Source: Xenopus tropicalis
Lineage: Eukaryota > Chordata > Amphibia > Anura > Pipidae
Length of the DNA: 64,000 nt
Direction of reading: 5' to 3'
Assembly: GCF_000004195.4 (NCBI RefSeq)
Contig: NC_030680.2
Span: 139,623,545-139,687,544 of the forward strand
The position numbers and the translations under genes are program-made. Shown piece after piece: positions 1 through 12,060 of this stretch. The notes under the pieces were generated by a model, which worked only from the letters and a program-made list of their open reading frames with translations, searched no databases and was not told the DNA's origin. The first letter of the stretch is position 1, and every line of letters starts with the position of its first letter.

Positions 1-815
1 AGGATTAATTATATCTTAGTTGGGATCAAGTACAGGTACTGTTTTATTATTACAGAGAAAAGGGAATCATTTAACCATTAAATAAACCCAATAGGGCTGT
101 TCTGCCCCAATAAGGGGTAATTATATCTTAGTTGGGATCAAGTACAGGTACTGTTTTATTATTACAGAGAAAAGGGAATCATTTAACCATTAAATAAACC
201 CAATAGGGCTGTTCTGCCCCAATAAGGATTAATTATATCTTAGTTGGGATCAAGTACAGGTACTGTTTTATTATTACAGAGAAAAGGGAATCATTTAACC
301 ATTAAATAAACCCAATAGGGCTGTTCTGCCCCCAATAAGGGGTAATTATATCTTAGTTGGGATCAAGTACAGGTACTGTTTTATTATTACAGAGAAAAGG
401 GAATCATTTAACCATGAAATAAACCCAATAGGGCTGTTCTGCCCCCAATAAGGGGTAATTATATCTTATTTGGGATCAAGTACAGGTACTGTTTTATTAT
501 TACAGAGAAAAGGGAATCATTTAACCATGAAATAAACCCAATAGGGCTGTTCTGCCAATTGGGATCAAGTACAGGTACTGTTTATTACAGAGAAAAAGGA
601 AATCATTTTTAAAAATTAGAATTATTTGCTTATAATGGAGTCTATGATAAATGGCCTTTCCGTAATTCGGAACTTTTTGGATATTACAGAGAAAAAGGAA
701 ATCATTTTTAAAAATTAGAATTATTTGCTTATAATGGAGTCTATGATAAATGGCCTTTCCGTAATTCGGAACTTTTTGGATAACGGGTTTCCGGATAAGG
801 GATCTCATACCTGTA
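1..815 (+). mobile_element. MITE with internal 113-bp tandem units, left end cut by the window
   Basis: About five copies of a 113-bp unit (1-560) containing TTGGGATCAAGTACAGGTAC and the TCATTTAACCAT motif. Then comes a roughly 97-bp segment present twice (about 585-781). The element closes with a TIR-like end, GGGATCTCATACCTGTA. The same terminal sequence, written as TACAGGTATGGGA, bounds the complete elements at 46.5 and 56.9 kb, so this is the same family in the same orientation as the 46.5-kb copy. No transposase is present. Confidence 0.85.
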
Positions 816-1061
816 CAAACAATTTTGGGTGCAGTGAATTTCACACAGTTTCCCAGTTTAGCCAATAGTCTGGAATTGTAATTTTCTTGTGTTTTATTAT
901 AGTTTCAAGGCTTATGTGACTAGTTACGCATTATCAGTGTTATACCACAGTGCTTACTGATTCTCACTAGTGATGGATGAGTCAGGGAAACTTCATCCCC
1001 CGCAGGTTTAGGCCATCCCATCCATCACTAATTCTTCCTAGGGATTTTTCTAAATGCTTGA
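816..1061. other. Intergenic stretch, nothing recognised
   Basis: AT-rich single-copy-looking sequence between two repeats; no coding signal, no RNA gene and no repeat edge is visible. Confidence 0.5.
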
Positions 1062-1196
1062 ATTAACTTTCGGTAAACTGTAGAAAGTGCTATTCTGAGA
1101 CAATTTGCAATTGGTCTCTGTTGTGTTTTTTTTATAATTATTTAACTTTTTGTTCAACAGCTTTCCAGTTTGGTATTTTAGCAGCTATCTGGTTGC
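1062..1196 (+). mobile_element. Fragment of TTAAAGG-type MITE
   Basis: Contains GAGACAATTTGCAATTGGTC and the TTTCAGCGGCTATCTGGTTG-like block (here TTTTAGCAGCTATCTGGTTG), in the same order as the longer element at 12061-12516. Only the left third is kept. Confidence 0.7.
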
Positions 1197-1336
1197 CCTT
1201 CATTGGCCAATGTTGGGGAAAATACCTGTATTGTATTGTCTTTATTGGTGATTTTAGTGCAAACAGGAGAGACAAAAATGTAGCAGAGGTGCAGCAAACT
1301 TAACAACTACTGATATATATATATAAATGTCTGTAT

Positions 1337-1450
1337 GAGCTTCTGTTCCTAGCATGGTATCTGGCTATAAGCAGACATAACAGGATGTTCCTGCTGAATT
1401 GTGCTTAGTACAGGGAAACAAATATGTTGGCATAGTATGGATAGAGTCTG
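1337..1450 (+). repeat. Divergent single copy of the 94-bp repeat unit
   Basis: Contains TGTTCCTGCTGAATTGTGCT followed by TAGTACAGGG and, before it, a CATGGTATCTGG block. The blocks are in the same order as in the tandem array at 30.5-31.3 kb. Only one unit is present, and it is clearly more diverged than the array copies. Confidence 0.75.
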
Positions 1451-2474
1451 TGTCAGTCAGCCTGAGAGACAAGCATAGCTTAAGCTGGGGCATCCAGGTA
1501 AAGAACTGCTAATTTCTGGGGGTTTGTCCATTTTGGCTATCCAAGTACTGGGCCAAATTGAGCTGATATGATGGTTTGGTCCCTGGGCCAATGGTTCTAT
1601 GATATAGTGGGGCTATACAGACTTGTAAAAATTCCTCACGGGCAAGGCTTTTCTCCCAACAATAGCCAATAAGCTGGTAACTCAAGCTGGATGGACTGAA
1701 TGGTTATTATTGGACACGGCTAGCACTGTACAATAACTGCTTTATGGAACCTACATGAAACAATACGGAAATCATTTTTCAATTACCCAGTAATAGTATT
1801 TATATTGCACAAATTCATGGGGGTTGGAAGCTCCACTGGGTCAGGGATCAATGTGAATTATGCATAATCTATACAAATATGTAGGCCCATATTAATAAAG
1901 GATAATGATGATAACCGTAAAATGTAAGTTTAGTGGCCCTTTATGTACCTCTACCGACAAAAATACCCTGTTTACATGTGATGGGAATATCTGGTCTCAC
2001 CTTTAAAAGCTCCTTACACTGAAGATAAGGGAAGTGTTGAGAAATCCTTATCCTTCCTAGTCAGAAGGGACGGGCTGCACCGCTGGCTGTTGCCTATATA
2101 CAGTATTAGGCACGGATTCAAGGAAAGCAGTTACTTTCCCATTGGAAAAGAATTTGTTTATGGCAAAAATGACTTAACAGTGGCAGCTCCAACCCTTCCA
2201 TGCCAAGTCCTCTCTGTCAGAAGGCGGAACAGCACTCATTGCCTTCTGCTTGCTGGAATGTTAAACAGTCTCAGATTCACCGCGTGGTAAGTAACCGACA
2301 CCCCAGATGTATATGAGACAGATGCTCTACTTTATACGGCTCAGCCGGAGAAATCTGCCCCCAGAAGCCTGGCATTTCATATTTCAGCTTCAGAGTTTAT
2401 TGGCCTTTTTGTGTGTTTTGTTCCACAATGCTCAACTGATGCGCCTACTCACACACGCATCTTTGTATCACTCA
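1451..2474. other. Intergenic stretch, nothing recognised
   Basis: No coding signal. The small open frames at 2.1-2.5 kb have no family resemblance and are the lengths expected by chance. Confidence 0.5.
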
Positions 2475-3213
2475 TCATGTACCCCCCACTGTAAATGATA
2501 AGGATATTAGGGGATGAGGGGATCTGTGACCATATAAAGGCACAAGGCTGCAGGCTGAGTTATACAGGGAACTCTGAGTATCACTCATGTATTATAAGGG
2601 ATAATGTACCCCCTACTGTAAATGATAAGGATATTAGCAGTCACTGAGGGGCTCTGTGCCCATATAAAGGCACAAGGCTGCAGGCTGAGTTATACAGGGA
2701 ACTCTGAGTATCACTCATGTATTATAAGGGATAATGTACCCCCTACTGTAAATGATAAGGATATTAGAAGTTACTGGGGGGTTCTGTGACCATATAAGGG
2801 CACAAGGCTGCAGGCTGAGTTATACAGGGAACTCTGAGTATCACTCATGTATTATAAGGGATAATGTACCCCCTACTGTAAATGATAAGGATATTAGCAG
2901 TCACTGAGGGGTTCTGTGACCATATAAAGGCACAAGGCTGCAGGCTGAGTTATACAGGGAACTCTGAGTATCACTCATGTATTATAATGGATAATGTACC
3001 CCCTACTGTAAATGATAAGGATATTAGCAGTCACTGAGGGGTTCTGTGCCCATATAAAGGCACAAGGCTGCAGGCTGAGTTATACAGGGAACTCTGAGTA
3101 TCACTCATGTATTATAAGGGATAATGTACCCCCTACTGTAAATGATAAGGATATTAGCAGTCACTGAGGGGTTCTGTGACCATATAAAGGCACAAGGCTG
3201 CAGGCTGAGTTAA
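2475..3213 (+). repeat. 130-bp minisatellite array 1, about 5.7 copies
   Basis: Period 130 bp, measured from TCACTCATGTATTATAAGGG at 2581 and again at 2711. The unit includes GATAATGTACCCCCTACTGT and AAGGCACAAGGCTGCAGGCT. The left edge copy is more diverged than the inner ones. The unit is nearly identical to that of the array in intron 2 at 28.8-29.9 kb, and a worn single copy lies at 42.9 kb. Confidence 0.95.
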
Positions 3214-3897
3214 TACAGGTCAAGAAACCTAAAATCATAGAGAATAGAAATTTAAGTACCATTATTTTTTTTCTACTTTTGAAGTTTTTTGAGTTTACTT
3301 TTAAAATTGTCACATTCAATCCTGGGAAAACGGTTTATATAAATCTTAAATTATTAGCAATTATTTAGCATGGGGCCATTTATAAATGAGGTATGGTTAA
3401 AAGCCAAGCAAAGCTAAGTTGAAATGTATAGCAAGTAGCTTGCTCTCACAGGCCTGTGTTTCAGTGCAGTGTTAGTGACCTGTTCAGAGCAAACTGTACA
3501 TTTGGTTCCCAGACTATACACAGAAGGCTCAGACTGGGCTATGGTGTTTCGCAGTGAGCTGAAGCCAACCATGTATTTTTACCAACAGTAAAAATGTGCA
3601 AGATTGTTCCCACCATTAAGGTTACTTTAAAATAAATAAATACATTTTAAAACCAAAGGCTGTTCTGTTCCACTGATTGGGTAAGGAAAACATTACTCAT
3701 GTATCGTAACTGTTGCTGATTTGTCACTGCTTAAGTATTTTGTGCTGTAGTGTGTCAGTGGCAGCAGCGAGATAAGATAAATGCAGAGGGAAGAAGCGCT
3801 GAGTTTATTTCTTGCCACTGCCATCTGTAAACAACAAAGTAACTCTTGATCCACATATTACTCTATACAGGACATTGCTGTGCAAGCATATGGATGT
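3214..3897. other. Intergenic stretch, nothing recognised
   Basis: AT-rich sequence between two arrays, with no repeat edge or coding signal. Confidence 0.5.
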
Positions 3898-5613
3898 GGG
3901 ATAGCAGGTATAGTAGGGAGAGATGGTGCCTATAGTAGCAGTGGGATAATAGCCTCTGGGAAGGGACTGGGGCTGTGGGATAGCAGGTATAGTAGGGAGA
4001 GATGGTGCCTATAGTAGCAGTGGGGGGGATAATAGCCTCTGGGAAGGGACTGGGGCTGTGGGATAGCAGGTATAGTAGGGAGAGATGGTGCCTATAGTAG
4101 CAGTGGGGGGGATAATAGCCTCTGGGAAGGGACTGGGGCTGTGGGATAGCAGGTATAGTAGGGAGAGATGGTGCCTATAGTAGCAGTGGGGGGATAATAG
4201 CCTCTGGGAAGGGACTGGGGCTGTGGGATAGCAGGTATAGTAGGGAGAGATGGTGCCTATAGTAGCAGTGGGGGGATAATAGCCTCTGGGAAGGGACTGG
4301 GGCTGTGGGATAGCAGGTATAGTAGGGAGAGATGGTGCCTATAGTAGCAGTGAGGGGATAATAGCCTCTGGGAAGGGACTGGGGCTGTGGGATAGCAGGT
4401 ATAGTAGGGAGAGATGGTGCCCATAGTAGCAGTGGGATAATAGCCTCTGGGAAGGGACTGGGGCTGTGGGATAGCAGGTATAGTAGGGAGAGATGGTGCC
4501 TATAGTAGCAGTGGGATAATAGCCTCTGGGAAGGGACTGGGGCTGTGGGATAGCAGGTATAGTAGGGAGAGATGGTGCCTATAGTAGCAGTGGGATAATA
4601 GCCTCTGGGAAGGGACTGGGGCTGTGGGATAGCAGGTATAGTAGGGAGAGATGGTGCCTATAGTAGCAGTGGGGGGATAATAGCCTCTGGGAAGGGACTG
4701 GGGCTGTGGGATAGCAGGTATAGTAGGGAGAGATGGTGCCTATAGTAGCAGTGAGGGGATAATAGCCTCTGGGAAGGGACTGGGGCTGTGGGATAGCAGG
4801 TATAGTAGGGAGAGATGGTGCCCATAGTAGCAGTGGGATAATAGCCTCTGGGAAGGGACTGGGGCTGTGGGATAGCAGGTATAGTAGGGAGAGATGGTGC
4901 CTATAGTAGCAGTGGGATAATAGCCTCTGGGAAGGGACTGGGGCTGTGGGATAGCAGGTATAGTAGGGAGAGATGGTGCCTATAGTAGCAGTGGGGGGAT
5001 AATAGCCTCTGGGAAGGGACTGTGGCTGTGGGATAGCAGGTATAGTAGGGAGAGATGGTGCCTATAGTAGCAGTGGGATAATAGCCTCTGGGAAGGGACT
5101 GGGGCTGTGGGATAGCAGGTATAGTAGGGAGAGATGGTGCCTATAGTAGCAGTGGGGGGATAATAGCCTCTGGGAAGGGACTGGGGCTGTGGGATAGCAG
5201 GTATAGTAGGGAGAGATGGTGCCTATAGTAGCAGTGGGGGGATAATAGCCTCTGGGAAGGGACTGGGGCTGTGGCATAGCAGGTATAGTAGGGAGAGATG
5301 GTGCCTATAGTAGCAGTGGGGGGATAATAGCCTCTGGAAAGGGACTGTGGCTATGGGATAGCAGGTATAGTAGGGAGAGATGGTGCCTATAGTAGCGGTG
5401 GGGGGGGATAATAGCCTCTGGGAAGTTACTGGGGCTGTGGGATAGCAGGTATAGTAGGGAGAGATGGTGCCTATAGTAGCAGTGGGGGGATAATAGCCTC
5501 TGGAAAGGGACTGTGGCTATGGGATAGCAGGTATAGTAGGGAGAGATGGTGCCTATAGTAGCGGGGGGGGGGGGGGATAATAGCCTCTGGGAAGTTACTG
5601 GGGCTGTGGGATA
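3898..5613 (+). repeat. 81-bp minisatellite, about 21 copies, with higher-order structure
   Basis: Unit 79-84 bp: GGGATAGCAGGTATAGTAGG, then a GGTGCCTATAGTAGCAG block, then a G tract of variable length (3-14 G), then ATAATAGCCTCTGGGAAGGG. The period varies because the G tract does. Two diagnostic variants, TGAGGGGAT and GCCCATAG, occur in the same order at about 4351/4419 and again at 4752/4820, so a block of five units (401 bp) was duplicated. The open frames on the minus strand are a by-product of the stop-poor unit. Confidence 0.95.
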
Positions 5614-7243
5614 AAAGGGAATATGTAGTTTCCCAGGAGTTGTTGGGAATATACTGGCAGGGAAAGCATAAGTATGTATGTAAGAAGAAAGTATTTGTTT
5701 ATGTGCTGTGGTTGCTGCAATTAAGTAAAATGACTGGCCCGGGCATGAAATATTACTGTCTGGATGGAAGTGTTTAAAATCAGATACATTCATGTTACCC
5801 TAGACTCTGTATTTCATAAATCACTTCCTTATTAAGCCGCCCCACCCTGTTTCCATATGAGAGAGAGAGTATCAGGGGGAAAGTTGGATTCTCACATCAT
5901 TTGCAGTAATTCGTTCAGACTCGGAGGCGTCCCCATTCTGCTGCAGGAATAGGAATTAGATGCCGCTGCTAATGTGATGCCCCTGGAGTCATTCATTTCG
6001 GGGATATAAAGTCCAGCCTGATGTTTCTAAGCTGAGGAGGATACATGGGAGGGTAAAGTTGGCCAATTTGGCAAATATCAATATCTGTAATCAGGGTCCG
6101 ACTGAGGTGCCATCCCGAAGGGCTCCACCCCAGTCAGGCACTCTGTTCCTGCAGTTACAGCTGGCAAGCCCCCCCTTAGCCCCTCCCTCTCTTTTAGCCC
6201 CTCCCTCTCCCTTAGCCCCTCCCTCAGGCACGCACATTGCTTCCCATTTAACTTATTAGGCACAAGTTCAAGGCAGCAGAGAATGGACCTGGGCCTGCCC
6301 AGTCTGACCCTATCTCTAATGCGATTTCATGCTAAAACACAGAAATTAAGTTGAATTGGGGGCCCTATCGACCAAAGGGATTTGGGCCCCATTGCTTTAG
6401 TGCCAATGCCAATCCACTCAATGTATCACACAATTAGTAGTAATGCATTGCAGAAAATGTGATTTGCTGTGTCCAGTTGGTTCTGACCAGCCGGTTGCCC
6501 AGTCCTTGGGTTCAGTTCCAAAGGATAATGCCTGGTTCCTGGCAGATAAACCCTAGGATCCTCTCCTCTATCACATACGGTGCTACTGATTTTGGAGACA
6601 AGAAAGCCAGCCCTGTTTTCTAAAGTAAGAACCTCTCATTATTTGGTAGCCCCCATATCAATTCTTTAGGTTGTAACAGTGACCCTTACAGATATAAATG
6701 ACTCCTTTGTTCACAAAGAATAACGCCGCGCTCTTCCAGAATTTATTATAGCCCAGCTGAGCCCACAGATCTCTTGGACAAGGTCCAATCCCCGGCTCTC
6801 TCTGTAGGGAAGGAAAAGCTTTCGATGGCCCTTAAACTCCAGAGGAAGTTATTTAAGTAACAGAATCTCCTCCCAGCGGGAATCAATGCCATGACTAGAT
6901 ATTCTGCCCATGGAGTCATACAAACTCGCCCGCTCCCCGCTGCTCCCACCGCGCTGCATGCAATTCCACTCATTTGCCATTGGCACCATAGAATTCCCCA
7001 CTCTAACCAAAGGAATGTGCCGCGCTTTCTCCCCATAATGCCAAGGAGGGACCATAGGTGTTATCAGATGTGGGAAGTGTACTTTGGCACCCATAGCTCT
7101 GTATTTTAGTGCCATAAGTGATGGTGTAGCTGTAAGAGGGAAGTGTTTGGCAGCAGGTACTACAGGAATAGTCTCCCTGAGAGGTGAAACATGACTCGGC
7201 CGTGGGACAGTCTGCATTTTTAATGCTATTAAACACCTGTCTA
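5614..7243. other. Intergenic stretch with minor repeats
   Basis: GA-rich run near 5861. Around 6094-6240 a hAT-like start (CAGGGTCCGACTGAGG) is followed by about three short CT-rich units, CTTAGCCCCTCCCTCT. Overlapping frames on both strands at 6.7-7.35 kb show no protein family and look like chance. Confidence 0.5.
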
Positions 7244-7369
7244 AAGCAGGTGGCCATACACTGGCCGATTCTAGCTGCCGTTATCGGTCTCTTAGACAGA
7301 TTCGGCAGCTTATCGGCCCATGTAGGGGCACCAACTACAGGCCTGCCCGACATCTGGCCTGAAATCGGA
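7244..7369 (+). mobile_element. Truncated GGTGGCCATACAC-type MITE
   Basis: Begins GGTGGCCATACACTGGCCGA and carries the internal TTCGGCAGCTTATCGGCCCA block found in the full copies at 27.3 and 40.6 kb. It breaks off exactly where the 50-bp array starts. Confidence 0.75.
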
Positions 7370-7875
7370 TGTGTTCTGGGGGCATTATATATGGAATTGG
7401 CACTGTATTTATCCTGCCGTGTGTTCTGGGGGCATTATATCTGGAATTGGCACTGTATTTATCCTGCCGTGTGTTCTGGGGGCATTATATCTGGAATTGG
7501 CACTGTATTTATCCTGCCGTGTGTTCTGGGGGCATTATATATGGAATTGGCACTGTATTTATCCTGCCGTGTGTTCTGGGGGCATTATATATGGAATTGG
7601 CACTGTATTTATCCTGCCGTGTGTTCTGGGGGCATTATATATGGAATTGGCACTGTATTTATCCTGCCGTATGTTCTGGGGGCATTATATATGGAATTGG
7701 CACTGTATTTATCCTGCCGTGTGTTCTGGGGGCATTATATATGGAATTGGCACTGTATTTATCCTGCCGTATGTTCTGGGGGCATTATATATGGAATTGG
7801 CACTGTATTTATCCTGCCGTGTGTTCTGGGGGCATTATATATGGAATTGGCACTGTATTTATCCTGCCATGTGTT
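7370..7875 (+). repeat. 50-bp minisatellite, about 10 copies
   Basis: Period exactly 50 bp (GGCATTATAT recurs at 7381, 7431, 7481 and onward). The unit contains GTGTTCTGGGGGCATTATAT and GGAATTGGCACTGTATTTAT. Copies are nearly identical. Because 50 is not a multiple of 3 and the unit lacks + strand stops, all three + frames stay open across it; none is a gene. Confidence 0.95.
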
Positions 7876-8227
7876 CTTGGAGTATTTTACATAGAATTGA
7901 TCTCGGAACAGTGGGAAGGAATCTGTGTAACAAATCTCTTAAAATACAAAAAAAATCAGCCTCTGCCTATGAATATTGCAGAGAGTAAGGACTATATTGA
8001 AGCCTGAGGGCATGTAATGAATCCCTACATTCCTGTACCTTTCACAGCATTGTAAGGGTTATATTGCAAAATGATCGTAAAACTGCTCTCAGCCACCAAT
8101 GTGATTCACGGAATTTCCAAACTTGCTAAACGATTGCACACAATACACAGCAGCGGCCTGAGTCCCACATAATCACAGCCTCATCCTTTATATTACCTGC
8201 GGCCCCCTTTCCTCACTCGTGTCAACG

Positions 8228-9059
8228 TCTCCCATAGGGCTCAATGGCACTCTGCAGCTCCAACCCGGCCCAAGGAAAGTCTCCCATAGGGCTCAGTGGC
8301 ACTCTGCAGCTCCAACCTGGCCCAAGGAAAGTCTCCCATAGGGCTCAGTGGCACTCTGCAGCTCCAACCCGGCCCAAGGAAAGTCTCCCATAGGGCTCAA
8401 TGGCACTCTGCAGCTCCAACCTGGCCCAAGGAAAGTCTCCCATAGGGCTCAATGGCACTCTGCAGCTCCAACCCGGCCCAAGGAAAGTCACCCATAGGGC
8501 TCAATGGCACTCTGCAGCTCCAACCTGGCCCAAGGAAAGTCTCCCATAGGGCTCAATGGCACTCTGCAGCTCCAACCCGGCCCAAGGAAAGTCTCCCATA
8601 GGGCTCAATGGCACTCTGCAGCTCCAACCCGGCCCAAGGAAAGTCTCCCATAGGGCTCAATGGCACTCTGCAGCTCCAACCCGGCCCAAGGAAAGTCTCC
8701 CATAGGGCTCAATGGCACTCTGCAGCTCCAACCCGACCCAAGGAAAGTCTCCCATAGGGCTCAATGGCACTCTGCAGCTCCAACCCGGCCCTAGGAAAGT
8801 CTCCCATAGGGCTCAATGGCACTCTGCAGCTCCAACCCGGCCCAAGGAAAGTCTCCCATAGGGCTCAATGGCACTCTGCAGCTCCAACCCGGCCCAAGGA
8901 AAGTCTCCCATAGGGCTCAATGGCACTCTGCAGCTCCAACCCGGCCCAAGGAAAGTCTCCCATAGGGCTCAGTGGCACTCTGCAGCTCCAACCCGGCCCT
9001 AGGAAAGTCTCCCATAGGGCTCAATGGCACTCTGCAGCTCCAACCCGGCCTTAGGAAAA
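8228..9059 (+). repeat. 52-bp minisatellite, 16 copies
   Basis: Unit TCTCCCATAGGGCTCAATGG then a CTCTGCAGCTCCAACCCGG block then CCCAAGGAAAG. Sixteen copies fit 832 bp exactly. Small variants (CTGG for CCGG, AGTGG for AATGG) are scattered through the array. Confidence 0.95.
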
Positions 9060-9551
9060 GCACGATACTGAAGCTTGAATGAATCCGAAACTTTCGTACT
9101 TGTTGCAACACATACGATTTTGTCGCTAAGTACGAAAAAGTTTCGCAAATTAACGAAAATATTGCAGAAAATACACAAAAGTTGTAGACTTTAGAAAAAA
9201 TACAATTTTTTTTTAATCGGACCTGTCATACTTTGATAAATGTGTCCCATATTGTCTATGCACTCATAAGAAACCAATAAGAAACCATAGAGCAGGGAGC
9301 AAAGTGCAAAAAAAATGTCAAACACATTTCAAAATGCTCCCTGCTCTGTAATATGGAATGTGTACCCTGTGAATACAGCATGCATTTGGTATTGCTTTAT
9401 TCATAAGGAACGGGCAGAAATGTAGGTGTCCCGCCCCCTACCTGTCCCCTAACTTACATTATGGAAATGTGGAAATTTTTTCAAAACACATCAGTTAATA
9501 GAGCTTCTCCCCCAGAATCCTGCATTGTAATCTGTTTTTCAAAAACACAGA
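9060..9551. other. Intergenic stretch, nothing recognised
   Basis: No coding signal. Contains short inverted words around CTCCCTGCTCTG near 9300 and 9345 that may mark an old foldback element. Confidence 0.4.
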
Positions 9552-9726
9552 TAGGTATCAGAATAGCACTCAATAGTAAGAAATCCAAGTCCGGCTTGGG
9601 ACTCCTCCAGTTACATGGGAGTAGGAGAAACAATAGGTTAGCTGAAAGCAGTTCTAATGTGTAGCGCTGGCTGAAAGCTCAGACTCAGGCACAATGCACT
9701 GAGATGGCGCCTACACACCAATATTA
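9552..9726 (+). repeat. 175-bp dispersed repeat, copy 1
   Basis: From TAGGTATCAGAATAGCACTC to ACACACCAATATTA. The copy at 59340-59514 has the same length and orientation, and I count only two differences. No TIR or poly(A) tail is obvious, so its class is unknown. Confidence 0.85.
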
Positions 9727-10893
9727 AAAAAGCCCTATAGTGGCTGCCCTAAGGCAGGGCAGGAAAGGGCTGCCTTGTGCACCTTGTGTTTTAGGAATGA
9801 GCACTAATGGGTTTGAATTCACACCCCTCGGTGCTCTAGCACTTGCCTCTGGGGTGACAGTAAATAACACCTTCAGTCGGTACAGTGAGAGCCCATAAAA
9901 CTACGGCAGCATAGGAATCCCCTCGTACTACGCACAACTCTGCAAGAAGACCTTAGTGTTTAGTTCCCCTTTAAGCATTTGATGTGAATGTCATTCTGTC
10001 ATGGGGGGGGGGGGAGCAGACAGTGCTGATGCTGTTAATCACTTGATGTTTTTATCAAGGCGCTTGGTTGTGCCAAGTTTTGAGATATTTGAAGCTTAAC
10101 ATATGGCTTAAGGCTAAACATGTGCTGGGAGCAGAATGTACAGCATGTCGGCAGCTTCCTTTCTCTCCGTGTTCAGCTGAGCTCGGGGCCATTTAGCAAA
10201 TCTGATAAGAGAATTTACTCATTTTTAGTGCAGGTTTCTCTGGTGCTGGGCCACTAGGGGGCCCTACTGGAGATGTAGGTTTCAGGTGTGCACCTGGTGT
10301 ATAATAGGAGCAGAATGAGCCATCTTTAGTCTGTGGGAAGAACTTACACGCAGGTCCCAAGGCCTTTGTTTGGCTGGTTATATTCAACTCTTCTGTTCTC
10401 TGGCTATGAAGCTTGGAATTTAGCCCTTATAATAATTCTGCCGAGCAGCTTACCCTATTACATGACATTAATAAAGCAGATGGGAAATCGTGACTAAATA
10501 TAAAGATAAAAATAAATGTAAATGTGTTAATATTATTCACAAGGTGATGTGCCATAGACAGATGAATAAATATCATTGTGTGTGTGACAGAGGGGGGTGC
10601 TTTAGAAAATGGCTTCAGTTTTGGGGGAGAGGCTGAAATCTGTTAGTTTTGTGTGTGATTGTATCTGTGTGAGAGACTGAGGCTGCCTATGGCTTCTACA
10701 CCAAGGGAACCCACCAAAGCTGAGTCTGCTGTATTTATTCTGTAAGGTGAAGGTAGGTGTTATTGTAAGTGTATCTCTCCCCTAAAGTCTCTTATGTCTG
10801 GCCCAGTCTCCCCATTAACTGGCAGCTCTGTTCCTGTTTGGGACTAGTACCTTAGAAGCAGGACTGGCAATCAGTCTCTCAGCTAAAACATTC
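9727..10893. other. Intergenic stretch, nothing recognised
   Basis: Single-copy-looking sequence with a 12-G run near 10003; no gene or clear repeat. Confidence 0.45.
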
Positions 10894-10894
10894 A

Positions 10895-11100
10895 TGTCTA
10901 TCAATCTATCTATCTATCTATCTATATCTATCTATATCTATCTATCCTATCTATCCTATCTATCCTATCTATCCTATCTATCCTATCTATCCTATCTATC
11001 CTATCTATCATCTATCTCTATCTATTATCTATCTATCTATTTATCTATCATCTATCTATCTATAGCTATCTATTATCTATTTATTATCTATCTATCTATC

Positions 11101-11137
<37 letters not shown>

Positions 11138-11282
11138 ATCTATCTATTTATCTATCTATTATCTATTTATCTATCAATCTATCATCTATCTATCATCTAT
11201 CTATCTATAGCTATCTATTATCTATTTATCTATCTATCTATCTATAGCTATCTTTTATCTATTTATTATCTATCTATCTATC

Positions 11283-11357
<75 letters not shown>

Positions 11358-11480
11358 TATCTATTTATCTATCAATCTATCATCTATCTATCATCTATCT
11401 ATCTATAGCTATCTATTATCTATTTATCTATCTATCTATCTATAGCTATCTTTTATCTATTTATTATCTATCTATCTATC

Positions 11481-11525
<45 letters not shown>

Positions 11526-11711
11526 ATCTATCTATCTATCTATCTATCTATATCTATCTATCTATCTATCTATCTATTATCTATTTATCTATCAATCTAT
11601 CATCTATCTATCATCTATCTATCTATAGCTATCTATTATCTATTTATCTATCTATCTATCTATAGCTATCTATTATCTATTTATCTATCTATCATCTATC
11701 TATCATCTATT

Positions 11712-11791
<80 letters not shown>

Positions 11792-11935
11792 TATCTATTT
11801 ATCTATCAATCTATCATCTATCTATCATCTATCTATCTGTATCTATCATCTATCTATTTATCTATCTATCTGTATCTATCATCTATCTATTTATCTATCT
11901 ATCAATCATCTATTTATCTATCAATCTATCTACCC
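10895..11935 (+). repeat. Long TATC/GATA microsatellite with higher-order copies
   Basis: About 1 kb of CTAT units with regular variants (ATC deletions, TATT, AGCT, CAAT). A phrase beginning CTATTTATCTATCAATCT recurs near 11163, 11361, 11581 and 11795, so blocks of roughly 200-220 bp have been duplicated inside the simple repeat. It is followed by a short C run. Confidence 0.97.
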
Positions 11936-12060
11936 CCCCCCATCCTTAAATGTATATTATTTTAAAATGCATTGCTTGCCAAGCAGAGTCAGTGAGTGTT
12001 GTAGTTGAACAGCAGCCTGAGGGATGCAGGTGGGATGTTTCAGATAAGAAGACATTTTAC

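Noticed and set aside
5062..5793. Minus-strand frames rich in Pro/Tyr/Leu
   Set aside because: Read-through of the 81-bp array.
6078..6263. Small Glu/Arg/Leu/Gly repeat peptide on the minus strand
   Set aside because: Translation of a CT-rich short tandem repeat.
7184..8007. Hydrophobic repeated protein of 205-236 codons
   Set aside because: Produced by the 50-bp minisatellite in three frames; no splice or start context and no family resemblance.
8228..9059. Possible CRISPR-like array
   Set aside because: Units are contiguous with no unique spacers, and the genome is vertebrate. The same applies to every other tandem array here.
10894..11247. 117-codon Ile/Tyr/Ser/Leu protein
   Set aside because: Simple TATC microsatellite translation.
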